Made by a program: the position numbers and the translations under genes. From the NCBI RefSeq assembly GCF_047971665.1, contig NZ_JBKEAA010000020.1, positions 124,001 to 188,000 on the forward strand: 64,000 bases of DNA. Reading direction: 5' to 3'. Below the pieces are notes generated by a model. It was not told the origin of the DNA. It worked only from the letters and a program-made list of their open reading frames with translations, and did no database searches. Below, piece after piece: positions 16,034-25,034 of this stretch; within the stretch, counting starts at the first letter, position 1; every line of letters starts with the position of its first letter. Source of the DNA: Castellaniella sp047971665 (GTDB taxonomy: Bacteria; Pseudomonadota; Gammaproteobacteria; Burkholderiales; Burkholderiaceae_B).

Positions 16034-18742
16034 TCAGGCGTAGTGCGGATTGGCCTTGTCCGCGTCGATGCCGTACTTGGCGATCGCCTCGGCGCACTTC
16101 TTGATATCGATGGCACCTTCTTCGGCCAGGCTGCGCAGAGCGGCCAGGACCACGAAATGGCGATCGATCTCGAAGTGCTTGCGCAATTCGGAACGGAAAT
16201 CCGAGCGGCCGAAACCATCGGTGCCCAGGACCTTGAGGGTACGCCCGTTCGGCACGAAGGGGCGGATCATGTCGCCATAGGCCTTGATGTAGTCGGTCGA
16301 GACGATGATCGGGCCCTTGGTGTCCTTGAGCTGACGGGTCACGTAGGATTCCTGAACCGGATCGGTCGGGTGCAGCAGGTTGTGACGATCGACGTCCAGG
16401 CCGTCGCGGCGCAGTTCCGAGAAGCTGGTCACGCTCCAGACGTCCGAGGTCACGCCCCAGTCCTGTTCAAGCAGTTCCCGAGCGGCCAGGACCTCGCGCA
16501 GGATCGTGCCCGAGCCCATCAGCTGGACATGCTGCTTGGCGGGCTTGGCGCTGGACTGGAGTTTGTACATCCCCTTGAGGATGCCCTCCTCGTCCCCGGC
16601 CTTCAGGCCCGGCTGGGCATAGTTCTCGTTCATGACCGTGATGTAGAAGAACACGTCTTCCTGGTCATGCATCATGCGCTGCAGGCCGCTGCGGATGATG
16701 ACGGCGATTTCGTGCGCAAAGGCCGGATCATAGGCCACGCAATTCGGAATCAGGGAGGCCTGGATGTGGCTGTGTCCGTCCTCGTGCTGCAGGCCCTCGC
16801 CGTTGAGTGTGGTGCGCCCGGCAGTGCCGCCGAGCACGAAGCCGCGCGCCAGCATGTCACCCGCCGCCCAGGCGTGGTCGCCAAAGCGCTGGAACCCGAA
16901 CATCGAGTAATAGATGAAGAACGGGATCATGATGCAGTTGCTGACGGAATACGACGTCGCCGCCGCCACCCACGAACTGAACCCGCCCGCTTCGTTGATG
17001 CCCTCCTGGAGCAACTGGCCGTTTTCGGCCTCGCGGTAGTACATCACCTGGCCCTTGTCGACCGGCACATATTTCTGGCCCTCGGGGGCATAGATGCCGA
17101 TCTGGCGGAACAGACCTTCCATGCCGAAGGTGCGCGACTCATCCACCAGGATGGGCACCACGCGCGGCGCCAGGTCCTTGTCGCGCAGGATCTGATTCAG
17201 CACCCGCACGAAAGCCTGGGTGGTGGAAATCTCGCGACCCTCGGCGGTCGGTTCCAGCACGGCCTTGAACGCATCCAGGGCGGGCACCGGCAGGGCCTGG
17301 TCGGCCTTTGCGCGGCGATGAGGCAGATAGCCGCCCAGAGCCTTGCGGTGTTCCTGCAGGTATTTCATTTCCGGGGAGTCTTCCGCCGGCTTGAAGAAGG
17401 GGATCTCTTCGAGTTTGTCATCGGGGATGGGGATATTGAAACGATCGCGGAATTCGCGCACCGAGTCGACGTCCAGCTTTTTCTGCTGGTGCGTGGGATT
17501 CTTGGCCTGGCCGACATGCCCCATGCCGTAGCCCTTGATGGTCTTGGCCAGAATCACCGAAGGCTGGCCCTTGTGGCCGGCGGCGGCGGCAAAGGCCGCG
17601 TAGACCTTGTGCGGATCGTGGCCGCCGCGGTTCAGACGCCAGACGTCCTCGTCGCTCATGCGGCTGACCATTTCCAGCACCTTGGGATGCTTGCCGAAGA
17701 AATGCTCGCGGACGAACTGGCCATCGTTGGCCTTGTAGGCCTGGTATTCTCCATCCACGGTTTCTTCCATGATGCGGCGCAGGAGGCCTTCCTTGTCGCG
17801 AGCAAACAGAGGATCCCAGTAGCCGCCCCAGATCAGCTTGAGCACATTCCAGCCATTCCCGCGGAAGGCGCCTTCGAGTTCCTGGATGATCTTGCCGTTG
17901 CCGCGCACCGGGCCGTCCAGACGCTGCAAATTGCAGTTGACGATGAAGATCAGGTTGTCGAGTTTCTCCCGCGCGGCCAGACCGATGGCGGCCAGGGTGT
18001 CGGGCTCGTCGATCTCGCCGTCGCCCACAAAGACCCAGACCTTGCGCTGGGCCGTGTCCGCCAGTCCGCGGGCATGCAGGTATTTGAGGAACCGGGCCTG
18101 ATAGATGGCCATCATGGGCCCCAGGCCCATCGACACCGTCGAGAACTGCCAGAAGCCCGGCATGAGTTTGGGGTGCGGATAGGACGACAACCCCTTGCCC
18201 TTGCCGCCGACTTCCTGGCGGAAATAGTTGAGGTTTTCCTCGGTCAGGCGGCCTTCGAGGAAGGCGCGGGAATACATGCCCGGTGACGAGTGGCCCTGGA
18301 AATACACCAGATCGCCGCCATGGTCGGGGGATTCAGCATGCCAGAAGTGGTTCTGGCCGCACTCGATCATGGTCGCCAGCGAGGCGAACGACGCGATGTG
18401 GCCGCCCAGGCTGCCGCCATCGGCGGGCTCGACCTTGTTGGCCCGGACCACCATGGCCATGGCATTCCAGCGGATGTAGGAACGGATGCGTTCCTCGAGC
18501 ACCATGTTGCCCGGGTGCGGCGGCTCCAGTCCGGGAGGAATGGTATTCACATAAGCCGTATTCAGCGAATAGGGAATGTGCGCGCCGCTGCGGCGGGCCA
18601 GGTCGATCAGACGTTCGATCAGGTAGTGGGCGCGCTCGGCTCCCTCACGGTCGAGCACCGCTTCCAGCGCGTCGATCCATTCCTGGGTTTCCTGCTGATC
18701 GACATCCGCCGCAGCCGCGTGGACTTGGTCAAGAGAGGACAT
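16034..18742 (-). CDS. aceE: Pyruvate dehydrogenase E1 component, homodimeric type
   Basis: Thiamine-diphosphate-dependent decarboxylase that reductively acetylates the E2 lipoyl group. The start at 18742 gives MSSLDQVHAAAADVDQQ and 902 residues, standard for the single-chain AceE family; the frame open to 18868 adds a non-conserved leader. GDGEIDEPDT at about residue 239 is the thiamine-diphosphate/Mg motif; SYPHPKLMPGFWQFSTVSMG, GLQHEDGHSH and HGYG-type stretches are typical AceE sequence. First gene of the pdh operon, divergent from a two-component system. Confidence 0.98.
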   Translation of the reverse strand: MSSLDQVHAAAADVDQQETQEWIDALEAVLDREGAERAHYLIERLIDLARRSGAHIPYSLNTAYVNTIPPGLEPPHPGNMVLEERIRSYIRWNAMAMVVRANKVEPADGGSLGGHIASFASLATMIECGQNHFWHAESPDHGGDLVYFQGHSSPGMYSRAFLEGRLTEENLNYFRQEVGGKGKGLSSYPHPKLMPGFWQFSTVSMGLGPMMAIYQARFLKYLHARGLADTAQRKVWVFVGDGEIDEPDTLAAIGLAAREKLDNLIFIVNCNLQRLDGPVRGNGKIIQELEGAFRGNGWNVLKLIWGGYWDPLFARDKEGLLRRIMEETVDGEYQAYKANDGQFVREHFFGKHPKVLEMVSRMSDEDVWRLNRGGHDPHKVYAAFAAAAGHKGQPSVILAKTIKGYGMGHVGQAKNPTHQQKKLDVDSVREFRDRFNIPIPDDKLEEIPFFKPAEDSPEMKYLQEHRKALGGYLPHRRAKADQALPVPALDAFKAVLEPTAEGREISTTQAFVRVLNQILRDKDLAPRVVPILVDESRTFGMEGLFRQIGIYAPEGQKYVPVDKGQVMYYREAENGQLLQEGINEAGGFSSWVAAATSYSVSNCIMIPFFIYYSMFGFQRFGDHAWAAGDMLARGFVLGGTAGRTTLNGEGLQHEDGHSHIQASLIPNCVAYDPAFAHEIAVIIRSGLQRMMHDQEDVFFYITVMNENYAQPGLKAGDEEGILKGMYKLQSSAKPAKQHVQLMGSGTILREVLAARELLEQDWGVTSDVWSVTSFSELRRDGLDVDRHNLLHPTDPVQESYVTRQLKDTKGPIIVSTDYIKAYGDMIRPFVPNGRTLKVLGTDGFGRSDFRSELRKHFEIDRHFVVLAALRSLAEEGAIDIKKCAEAIAKYGIDADKANPHYA

Positions 18743-18876
18743 GGTGTGTGTCTCCTGTGGTGTGGTTCGATGACGCGACCACACATCGCGCCAGCCTGAC
18801 AAAAGGTGGGTGCGCCAGCGGCACTGCAATATAAGCCCCGGACGCATCCGCATCCCAGGAGCCGGCACTTGTCGCC

Positions 18877-18905
18877 ATTCTAGGAAAGAGCCCGCACGAG
18901 CACAA
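18877..18905 (-). promoter_or_regulatory. Candidate sigma-70 promoter of the pdh operon
   Basis: Minus strand: TTGTGC (18905-18900), 17-base spacer, TAGAAT (18882-18877). Leader to the aceE ATG would be about 125 bases. A 10-bp palindrome TGAAATTTCA (18907-18916) abuts the -35 box and could be an operator. The rest of the divergent gap (18743-19000) is notably AT-rich from 18905 to 18980. Confidence 0.55.
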
Positions 18906-18948
18906 GTGAAATTTCATCAGATGATATGTATTTTTATTATATGAAAAA

Positions 18949-18977
18949 TTGAATACCCTTTTCGCGTCTAAAATAAT
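18949..18977 (+). promoter_or_regulatory. Candidate sigma-70 promoter of the histidine kinase operon
   Basis: TTGAAT (18949-18954), 17-base spacer, AATAAT (18972-18977), 23 bases before the kinase ATG. The leader would be short (about 17 bases) with no clear Shine-Dalgarno sequence. The promoter sits in the same AT-rich block as the pdh upstream region. Confidence 0.5.
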
Positions 18978-19000
18978 GCCATCGTGTTACTGACGCACTC

Positions 19001-20752
19001 ATGTCCGCCCCGAATCGCAAGTCCCTGATTCCGACGACGTTTTACGAACACGCCCGGCACAGCCGTCGTCTGTACTGGTTGACGCCGGCTGTCGTGCTCG
19101 TGCTCTATTTGTGTGTCATGGGTGCCTTCATCTGGCTGCAACGCCTGCAGAGCGACAGCGTGATGTTCGTCACCATCGACCAGGAGACCCGCCAGCAACG
19201 CCTGATGATGGTGGTGTTCGCCCTGTCGCTGGTGATCGTCTTCAGCCTGCTGGCGCTGTGGCGCTATACCCGCTTTCGCACCCAGGCCGAGGCCGCGCTG
19301 ATTGCCGAAACCGGTTTCCGCCGCGCCATGGAAAACTCCATGTCGACGGGCATGCGCGTGTTCGACATGCAGGGCCGCATCGCCTACGTGAATCCGGCCT
19401 TCTGCCGCATGATCGGCTGGAATGAGGCCGACCTGATCGGCCGCACCGCGCCCTTCCCCTACTGGCTGCCGGGACGCCATGATCATCATCGCGAGACCCT
19501 GGCCCAGCTGATGTCCGGCCGGACACCCAGCAGCGGCCTGGAAATCGAGGCGCAGCGGCGCGATGGTTCACGTTTTACCGCGCGCATGTACGTCTCTCCC
19601 CTGCGCGACCCCAAAGGCGAGCAGATCGGCTGGATGACGTCCATGACCGACATCACCGAGCCCAAGCGCATCCGCGAGGCCTTGACCGCCGCCCATGAGC
19701 GCTTCATGACCGTGCTCGAAGGTCTGGACGATGCAATCTCCGTCGTGGCGGATACCCCCGAGGGTCTGGAGCTGCTGTTCGCCAATCGTACCTATCGGCG
19801 CATGTTCGGCGCGCAGACGGGCGGACACGCGGAACTGCTGGGCGGACGCCTGGGCCGGTTCACCGACGAGACCATGGAATTGTTCTCGGCCACCGCGCAG
19901 CGCTGGTTCGAAGTGCACCACCGGATGCTGGCCTGGACCGATTCGCGTCGTGTCCGCCTGCAGGTCGCGCGCGACATCACCGAGCGCCGCAAGCACGAGG
20001 AAGAATCCCGCGTCCAGCAGGAAAAGGCACAGATCACGAGCCGCCTGACCACCATGGGCGAGATGGCCTCGTCCCTGGCGCACGAACTGAATCAGCCCCT
20101 GACGGCCATCAGCAACTACAATATGGCTGCCGTGGCAATGCTCAAATCGGGCAATGCCCCGACGGAATCCTTGCTCCAGGCCCTCGAAAAGGCCTCGCAG
20201 CAGGCCGAACGCGCGGGCAAGATCATCAGCCGCATCCGTGAGTTCGTAAAACGCAGCGAGCCTCGTCGCCAGGCCGTGGGTCTCGGAAGAATCGTGGAAA
20301 ACGCCATTGGCTTCGCAGATATCGACGCCCGCAAGCGCCGCATCGAAATCGTCCAGCATCTGCCGGATCCGATGCCCGAGGTGCTGGCCGACCCCATCCT
20401 GATCGAGCAGGTCCTGCTGAACCTGCTGAAGAACGGCGTCGAGGCCATGGAACACAGTGAATACCGCAGTCTTCACGTCCGGATCGCCGACCAGATCTCC
20501 CAGATCGAGATCAGCGTCATCGACCGCGGTCACGGGCTGCGCAATCCCGACCGGCTGTTCGAGCCCTTCTACAGCACCAAATCCGAGGGCCTGGGCATGG
20601 GACTGAACATTTGTCGCACCATCATCGAATCGCATCACGGGCGTCTGTGGGCCAGTCCCAACCCCGAAGGCGGGACGATCTTCCGATTCACCCTGCCCAA
20701 GGCTCCGCCGCGGCCCCAGACTACAAAAACCTCAGAGGAACAGCACGCATGA
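19001..20752 (+). CDS. PAS-domain sensor histidine kinase
   Basis: Membrane-bound sensor kinase of 583 residues. Two membrane helices (about 24-46 and 68-88) flank a short periplasmic segment of only about 20 residues, so sensing is probably cytosolic or membrane-based. Two PAS domains follow (about 100-225, with a PAC-like segment MTSMTDITE, and about 232-330 ending RDITERRKHE), then the HisKA box LAHELNQPLTAISNYN with H361 as phosphoacceptor, and an HATPase domain (LLNLLKNGVEAM, DRGHGL, GLGMGLNICRTI). The response regulator follows with an ATGA overlap. Overall layout resembles FixL/DctS/TodS-related kinases. Divergent from aceE, suggesting but not proving control of pyruvate oxidation. Confidence 0.93.
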   Translation: MSAPNRKSLIPTTFYEHARHSRRLYWLTPAVVLVLYLCVMGAFIWLQRLQSDSVMFVTIDQETRQQRLMMVVFALSLVIVFSLLALWRYTRFRTQAEAALIAETGFRRAMENSMSTGMRVFDMQGRIAYVNPAFCRMIGWNEADLIGRTAPFPYWLPGRHDHHRETLAQLMSGRTPSSGLEIEAQRRDGSRFTARMYVSPLRDPKGEQIGWMTSMTDITEPKRIREALTAAHERFMTVLEGLDDAISVVADTPEGLELLFANRTYRRMFGAQTGGHAELLGGRLGRFTDETMELFSATAQRWFEVHHRMLAWTDSRRVRLQVARDITERRKHEEESRVQQEKAQITSRLTTMGEMASSLAHELNQPLTAISNYNMAAVAMLKSGNAPTESLLQALEKASQQAERAGKIISRIREFVKRSEPRRQAVGLGRIVENAIGFADIDARKRRIEIVQHLPDPMPEVLADPILIEQVLLNLLKNGVEAMEHSEYRSLHVRIADQISQIEISVIDRGHGLRNPDRLFEPFYSTKSEGLGMGLNICRTIIESHHGRLWASPNPEGGTIFRFTLPKAPPRPQTTKTSEEQHA

Positions 20753-21372
20753 GCGATACCCAAAACTCCAGCACCATCTATATCGTCGATGACGACGAGG
20801 CGGTCCGCGATTCCCTTCGCTGGCTGCTCGAGGCCAATGGTTATGCGGTACGCAGCTTCGCAGGCGGCGAGGAATTCCTCGCCGCCTACGATCCGGAACA
20901 GGTCGGCGTCCTGATTGCCGACATCCGCATGCCCGGCATGAGCGGCCTCGAGTTGCAGGAGGCTCTGATTGCCCGCAAGGCGCCGCTGCCCATCGTCTTC
21001 ATCACCGGCCATGGTGACGTGCCGATGGCGGTTTCCACCATGAAAAAAGGTGCCGTCGATTTTCTCGAAAAACCCTTCAACGAAGCCGACCTGCGGGAAC
21101 TGGTGGCCGGCATGCTGGATCAGGCCCACGACCGCGTGCGCGAGGCGCATGCTCAGCGCGACCAGCAGGCCGTACTCGGACGACTGACGGCGCGCGAACA
21201 GCAGGTCCTTGAGCGCATCGTGGCCGGTCGCCTGAACAAGCAGATTGCCGGCGATCTGAACATCAGCATCAAGACCGTCGAGGCCCACCGCGCCAACATC
21301 ATGGAAAAGCTCGAGGTCACCACTGTGGCCGACCTGATGAAGATCGCCCTGGCGCGCGCCGAGGAAGCCTGA
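20749..21372 (+). CDS. FixJ/NarL-type response regulator
   Basis: Transcription regulator of 207 residues, start fixed at 20749 by the four-base overlap with the kinase and by MSDTQNSSTIYIVDDDEAV. Receiver domain: acidic pocket IVDDDEAVRDS, phosphoacceptor D58 in IADIRMPGMSG, and K108 in FLEKPF. C-terminal LuxR/GerE helix-turn-helix: LTAREQQVLERIVAG followed by NKQIAGDLNISIKTVEAHRA. FixJ-family members bind DNA as phosphorylation-driven dimers. The AT-rich gap between this operon and pdh is the natural place to look for its sites. Confidence 0.95.
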   Translation: MSDTQNSSTIYIVDDDEAVRDSLRWLLEANGYAVRSFAGGEEFLAAYDPEQVGVLIADIRMPGMSGLELQEALIARKAPLPIVFITGHGDVPMAVSTMKKGAVDFLEKPFNEADLRELVAGMLDQAHDRVREAHAQRDQQAVLGRLTAREQQVLERIVAGRLNKQIAGDLNISIKTVEAHRANIMEKLEVTTVADLMKIALARAEEA

Positions 21373-21373
21373 C

Positions 21374-22228
21374 ATGAGTGCACGCATCATCGACGGCAAG
21401 GCCCTGGCGGCCCAGGTTCGCAGTCAAGTCGCCGAACGCGTCGGAACATTGCAGTCCCAAGGCGTCACGCCCGGGCTGGCCGTCGTGCTGGTCGGTGACA
21501 ATCCGGCCTCCCAGGTCTATGTGCGCAACAAGGCCGCCGCCTGCACGGCAGCAGGCATGCATTCCCGCGTCATCGCGCTCGGCGCCGACACGCCCGAAGG
21601 CGAGCTGCTGGATGTGATCGAGACGCTCAACGACGACCCGGCCATTCATGGCATTCTGGTGCAGCTGCCTCTGCCCGGCCACATCGACACCGGTCTGGTC
21701 ATCGAGACCATCGGCGCGGCCAAGGACGTGGATGGCTTTCATGTCAGCAACGCCGGCCTGCTGATGACCGGACGGCCTCTGTTCCTGCCCTGCACGCCCT
21801 ATGGCGTGATGAAAATGCTGGAATCGGAACACATCCCCTTGCGCGGAGCCGAGGCTGTCATCGTGGGCGCCAGCAATATCGTCGGCAAGCCCATGGCCAT
21901 ACTGCTGCTGGCGGCCGGCGCAACGGTCACCCTATGCAATTCCAAGACCCGCGACCTGGGCGCCCAGACCCGCCGGGCCGATGTGCTGGTGGTCGCCACC
22001 GGCAAACCGGGCATTGTCTCCGGCGACCAGATCAAGCCCGGCGCCATCGTGATCGATGTGGGCATCAACCGGCTGGAATCCGGCAAACTTGTCGGCGATG
22101 TGGATTTCGACTCGGCCGCCCGGGTCGCCGCCGCCATCACGCCCGTGCCGGGCGGCGTGGGCCCCATGACCATCGCCATGCTGCTGGTCAATACCATCGA
22201 AGCCGCCGAACGCACGCTGCAGACTTGA
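21374..22228 (+). CDS. folD: Methylenetetrahydrofolate dehydrogenase/cyclohydrolase
   Basis: Bifunctional one-carbon enzyme interconverting 5,10-methylene- and 10-formyl-tetrahydrofolate with NADP+. The 284-residue protein has the two PROSITE-type signatures: VYVRNKAAACTAAGM (with the catalytic lysine) and ITPVPGGVGPMTIAMLL; VDGFHVSNAGLL and VGASNIVGKPMA (dinucleotide fold) are also clear. It starts one base after the response regulator stop, so it may share the two-component transcript. Confidence 0.97.
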   Translation: MSARIIDGKALAAQVRSQVAERVGTLQSQGVTPGLAVVLVGDNPASQVYVRNKAAACTAAGMHSRVIALGADTPEGELLDVIETLNDDPAIHGILVQLPLPGHIDTGLVIETIGAAKDVDGFHVSNAGLLMTGRPLFLPCTPYGVMKMLESEHIPLRGAEAVIVGASNIVGKPMAILLLAAGATVTLCNSKTRDLGAQTRRADVLVVATGKPGIVSGDQIKPGAIVIDVGINRLESGKLVGDVDFDSAARVAAAITPVPGGVGPMTIAMLLVNTIEAAERTLQT

Positions 22229-22260
22229 AAAACAGGGGCCTCGTCCCCATCTGACCGGCC

Positions 22261-24348
22261 ATGAACAGTCGCATCCGCATCACCGAAAATCCCCTCCTCG
22301 TTCCGGCCGAGGCCTTTGTGAACTATGCCGCCGTCCGGCCCGAGCACATCGAGCCGGCCGTGCGCGAACTGATCGAGGCCTCGCGCACCGCCATCGAAAC
22401 GGCCGCTGCCCGCACCGACCCACCCGACTGGGACAATCTGGTCGAAATCGTCGAGGATCCATCCGAACGCCTGCATCGCGCCTGGTCCATTGCCGGCCAC
22501 CTGAACAGCGTGGTGAATACGCCGGCCCTGCGGGCCGCCTACAACACCTGCCTGCCCCTGATGAGCGAATTTTCGACCTGGGTGGGCCTGCACCACGGCC
22601 TGTACGAGCGCTACCGGATGCTGGCGTCCAGCCCGGCTTTTACCGCACTGTCTCCCGCCCGCCGCCGCATCGTCGAACTGGCCTTGCGCGACTTTCGTCT
22701 CAGCGGCGTCGAGCTCGAGGGCGATGCGCGCGAAACCTACGCCCGCAATGCCGACCTGCAAGCGCAGGTCTCACAGAAATTCTCCGAAAATGTACTCGAC
22801 GCCACCGATCGGTGGTCGCTGCTGATCACCGACGAATCCCGACTGGCCGGCCTGCCGCAGGATGTCATCGCCGCCGCCGCCCAGACCGCCCGCGCCGCCG
22901 GGGAAACCGGCTGGAAACTGACCTTGCAGATGCCCTGCTATCTGCCCGTCATGCTGCATGCGCGAGACCGCGAGCTGCGCCAGACCCTGTACCGCGCCCA
23001 TGCCACACGCGCCTCGGACCAGGGCGATCCCGCCTTCGACAATTCCGAATCCATTGAATCGCTGCTGGCGCTGCGCGCCGAGGAAGCCGTCCTGCTGGGC
23101 TACGCGGATTTTGCCGGGCTGCGCCTGGAAACCCGCATGGCCGACAGCGCCGACCAGGTGCTGGCGTTCCTGCGCGAGCTGGCGGCGCGTGCGCGGCCCA
23201 GCGCCCAGCGCGACCTGGATGAGCTGCGCGTGTTCGCGGCCCGCGAGTTGCGGCTCGACCCCCTGGAACCCTGGGACATCGCCTACGCGTCCGAGCGCCT
23301 GCGCGAAAGCCGCTACGCCTACTCCGACGAGGAACTGCGCCCCTATTTCACGCAATCCCGTGTCCTGGATGGCCTGTTTCAGGTGATCCACACGCTGTTC
23401 GGCGTCCGCCTGGAAGCCACAGACGCCCCCGCCTGGCATCCCGATGCGCGTATCTACCGCGTCCTGGGCGCCGATGGGCAAGAACTGGGCCGGCTGGGCA
23501 TGGACCTGTACGCCCGTGCCAGCAAGCAAGGGGGCGCCTGGGTGGACAGTGAGCGCAGCCGACGTGTGCGCGCCGGACACCTGCATACGCCGCTGGCCTG
23601 GCTGACCTGCAATTTTCCCGCGCCGCAAGAGGATCGCGAGGCCCTGCTGTCGCACGACGATGTGATCACGCTGTTCCATGAAAGTGGTCACGCCATGCAT
23701 ACGCTGCTCTCGCGCGTGGACGACCCGGGCGCGGCCGCCTTTGCCGCCGTCGAATGGGATGCCATCGAGCTGCCTTCGCAATTCATGGAAAATTTCTGCT
23801 GGGAATGGGACGTGCTGCAATCCCTCACCCGGCACGTCGAAAGCGGCGAACCCCTGCCCCGCGTCCTGTACGACCGGATGATCGCCGCGCGCAATTTCCA
23901 GAGCGGTCTGCAGACGCTGCGCCAGGTCGAGTTCGCGCTGTTCGACATGCTGATTCATACCCGCGCCAACGGCCTGTCGATCAGCGAAGTGCTGGACATG
24001 CTGGACCAGGTCCGCCAGGAAGTCGCGCTGCTGACGCCGCCGGCCTGGCATCGCTTCCCGCATGCTTTTTCGCATCTGTTCGCAGGCGGCTACGGTGCGG
24101 GCTACTATAGCTACAAATGGGCCGAAGTGCTGTCGGCGGACGCCTTTGCCGCCTTCGAGGAAAATGCCCGCGGCGGCCCGGACGGAACGCGAGACGTTTT
24201 CGATCCGGTCACCAGCCGCCGTTATCTGGACGAAATCATCGCCGTCGGCGGCTCGCGACCGGCGGCGGAGTCCTTTCGCGCATTCAGGGGCCGGGATCCC
24301 GGCCTCGATGCCCTGCTGCGCCACAGCGGGCTGGTGGAGACGCCATGA
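22261..24348 (+). CDS. prlC: Oligopeptidase A (M3 metallopeptidase)
   Basis: Cytosolic zinc oligopeptidase that degrades short peptides, including cleaved signal peptides. The 695-residue protein has the M3 zinc site HESGHAMHTLL at residues 473-477 onward (HExxH), with the third ligand in the following AVEWDAIELPSQFMENF segment; FAGGYGAGYYSYKWAEVLSAD is the conserved substrate-binding region near the C terminus. Length matches E. coli OpdA/PrlC. It follows folD by 32 bases and overlaps the SCO1-like gene by four bases. Confidence 0.95.
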   Translation: MNSRIRITENPLLVPAEAFVNYAAVRPEHIEPAVRELIEASRTAIETAAARTDPPDWDNLVEIVEDPSERLHRAWSIAGHLNSVVNTPALRAAYNTCLPLMSEFSTWVGLHHGLYERYRMLASSPAFTALSPARRRIVELALRDFRLSGVELEGDARETYARNADLQAQVSQKFSENVLDATDRWSLLITDESRLAGLPQDVIAAAAQTARAAGETGWKLTLQMPCYLPVMLHARDRELRQTLYRAHATRASDQGDPAFDNSESIESLLALRAEEAVLLGYADFAGLRLETRMADSADQVLAFLRELAARARPSAQRDLDELRVFAARELRLDPLEPWDIAYASERLRESRYAYSDEELRPYFTQSRVLDGLFQVIHTLFGVRLEATDAPAWHPDARIYRVLGADGQELGRLGMDLYARASKQGGAWVDSERSRRVRAGHLHTPLAWLTCNFPAPQEDREALLSHDDVITLFHESGHAMHTLLSRVDDPGAAAFAAVEWDAIELPSQFMENFCWEWDVLQSLTRHVESGEPLPRVLYDRMIAARNFQSGLQTLRQVEFALFDMLIHTRANGLSISEVLDMLDQVRQEVALLTPPAWHRFPHAFSHLFAGGYGAGYYSYKWAEVLSADAFAAFEENARGGPDGTRDVFDPVTSRRYLDEIIAVGGSRPAAESFRAFRGRDPGLDALLRHSGLVETP

Positions 24349-24944
24349 GGCCACATCGCGCCGGAAAATCCCTGACGCGGCTGCTCGCCGGCCTGACCCT
24401 GTGGACAAGCGGACTGGGCATGGCGCTGGCCGCCGTTCATCCGGTGCGAGGTTTCCTGCCGGATCTGCAGTTCTCGCTGCAAGGCGCGGGCAATACCACG
24501 GTCACGCAGCAGGTCTTCACCGGCAAGATCGTGCTGATGTTCTTTGGCTACGCCAGTTGCCCGGACATCTGCCCGACGACCATGGCGCAACTGTCGCAGG
24601 TCGTCGAGGCCCTGGGGCCCAAGGCCGACCAGGTGCGCATCCTGTTCATCAGCGTCGATCCGCACCGCGACACGCCCGACACCTTGCAGGCCTATGTCGA
24701 CCAGTTCGATCCTCGCGCCATTGGCCTGACGGGCAACGAGAAAGCCATCGCCGCCCTCGCCAGGCGTTACCGGGTCGCCTATCAGATCGATCGCCCCGAC
24801 CCCGAGAACCCGGACGCGCCTTACGAGGTCGCGCACAGCCGGGGCATCTACGCCTTTGACCAGCAAGGCGAGGCCGTCTGGCTGGCCTCGGACGGAGAGT
24901 CCCAGGAAGCACTGCTCACCGCCCTCAAACCCCTGCTGCGCTGA
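24345..24944 (+). CDS. SCO1/SenC-type copper chaperone
   Basis: Periplasmic, membrane-anchored thioredoxin-fold protein (199 residues) that delivers copper to cytochrome oxidase or related cuproenzymes. The start at 24345 forms an ATGA overlap with prlC and gives MRPHRAGKSLTRLL with a hydrophobic signal anchor at about 9-31. The copper site is complete: C72 and C76 in SCPDIC and H163 in AHSRG. ISVDPHRDTPDTLQ is a typical family stretch. It sits next to the copper module at 25-29.6 kb but on the opposite strand from its nearest part; no cytochrome oxidase genes are in the window. Confidence 0.92.
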   Translation: MRPHRAGKSLTRLLAGLTLWTSGLGMALAAVHPVRGFLPDLQFSLQGAGNTTVTQQVFTGKIVLMFFGYASCPDICPTTMAQLSQVVEALGPKADQVRILFISVDPHRDTPDTLQAYVDQFDPRAIGLTGNEKAIAALARRYRVAYQIDRPDPENPDAPYEVAHSRGIYAFDQQGEAVWLASDGESQEALLTALKPLLR

Positions 24945-25034
24945 GACGGCGGGACAGCCCGCCCTCGCCTCCGCACGGCCTGCAAGCCACCCGGATGCGC
25001 CTGGCTCAGCAGCGTTTGCGCCGCCGCGCTCGCC

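Noticed and set aside
16043..18286. Long open frame (747 codons) opposite aceE
   Set aside because: Shadow of a fully conserved AceE; the translated sequence is His/Asp/Val-rich and resembles no known fold.
22771..24408. 545-codon frame opposite oligopeptidase A
   Set aside because: Antisense to a clear M3 peptidase; no motifs.
24953..24970. Terminator after the SCO1-like gene
   Set aside because: The GGCGGG/CCCGCC stem is only 6 bp and has no T-run; common by chance in this GC-rich sequence.
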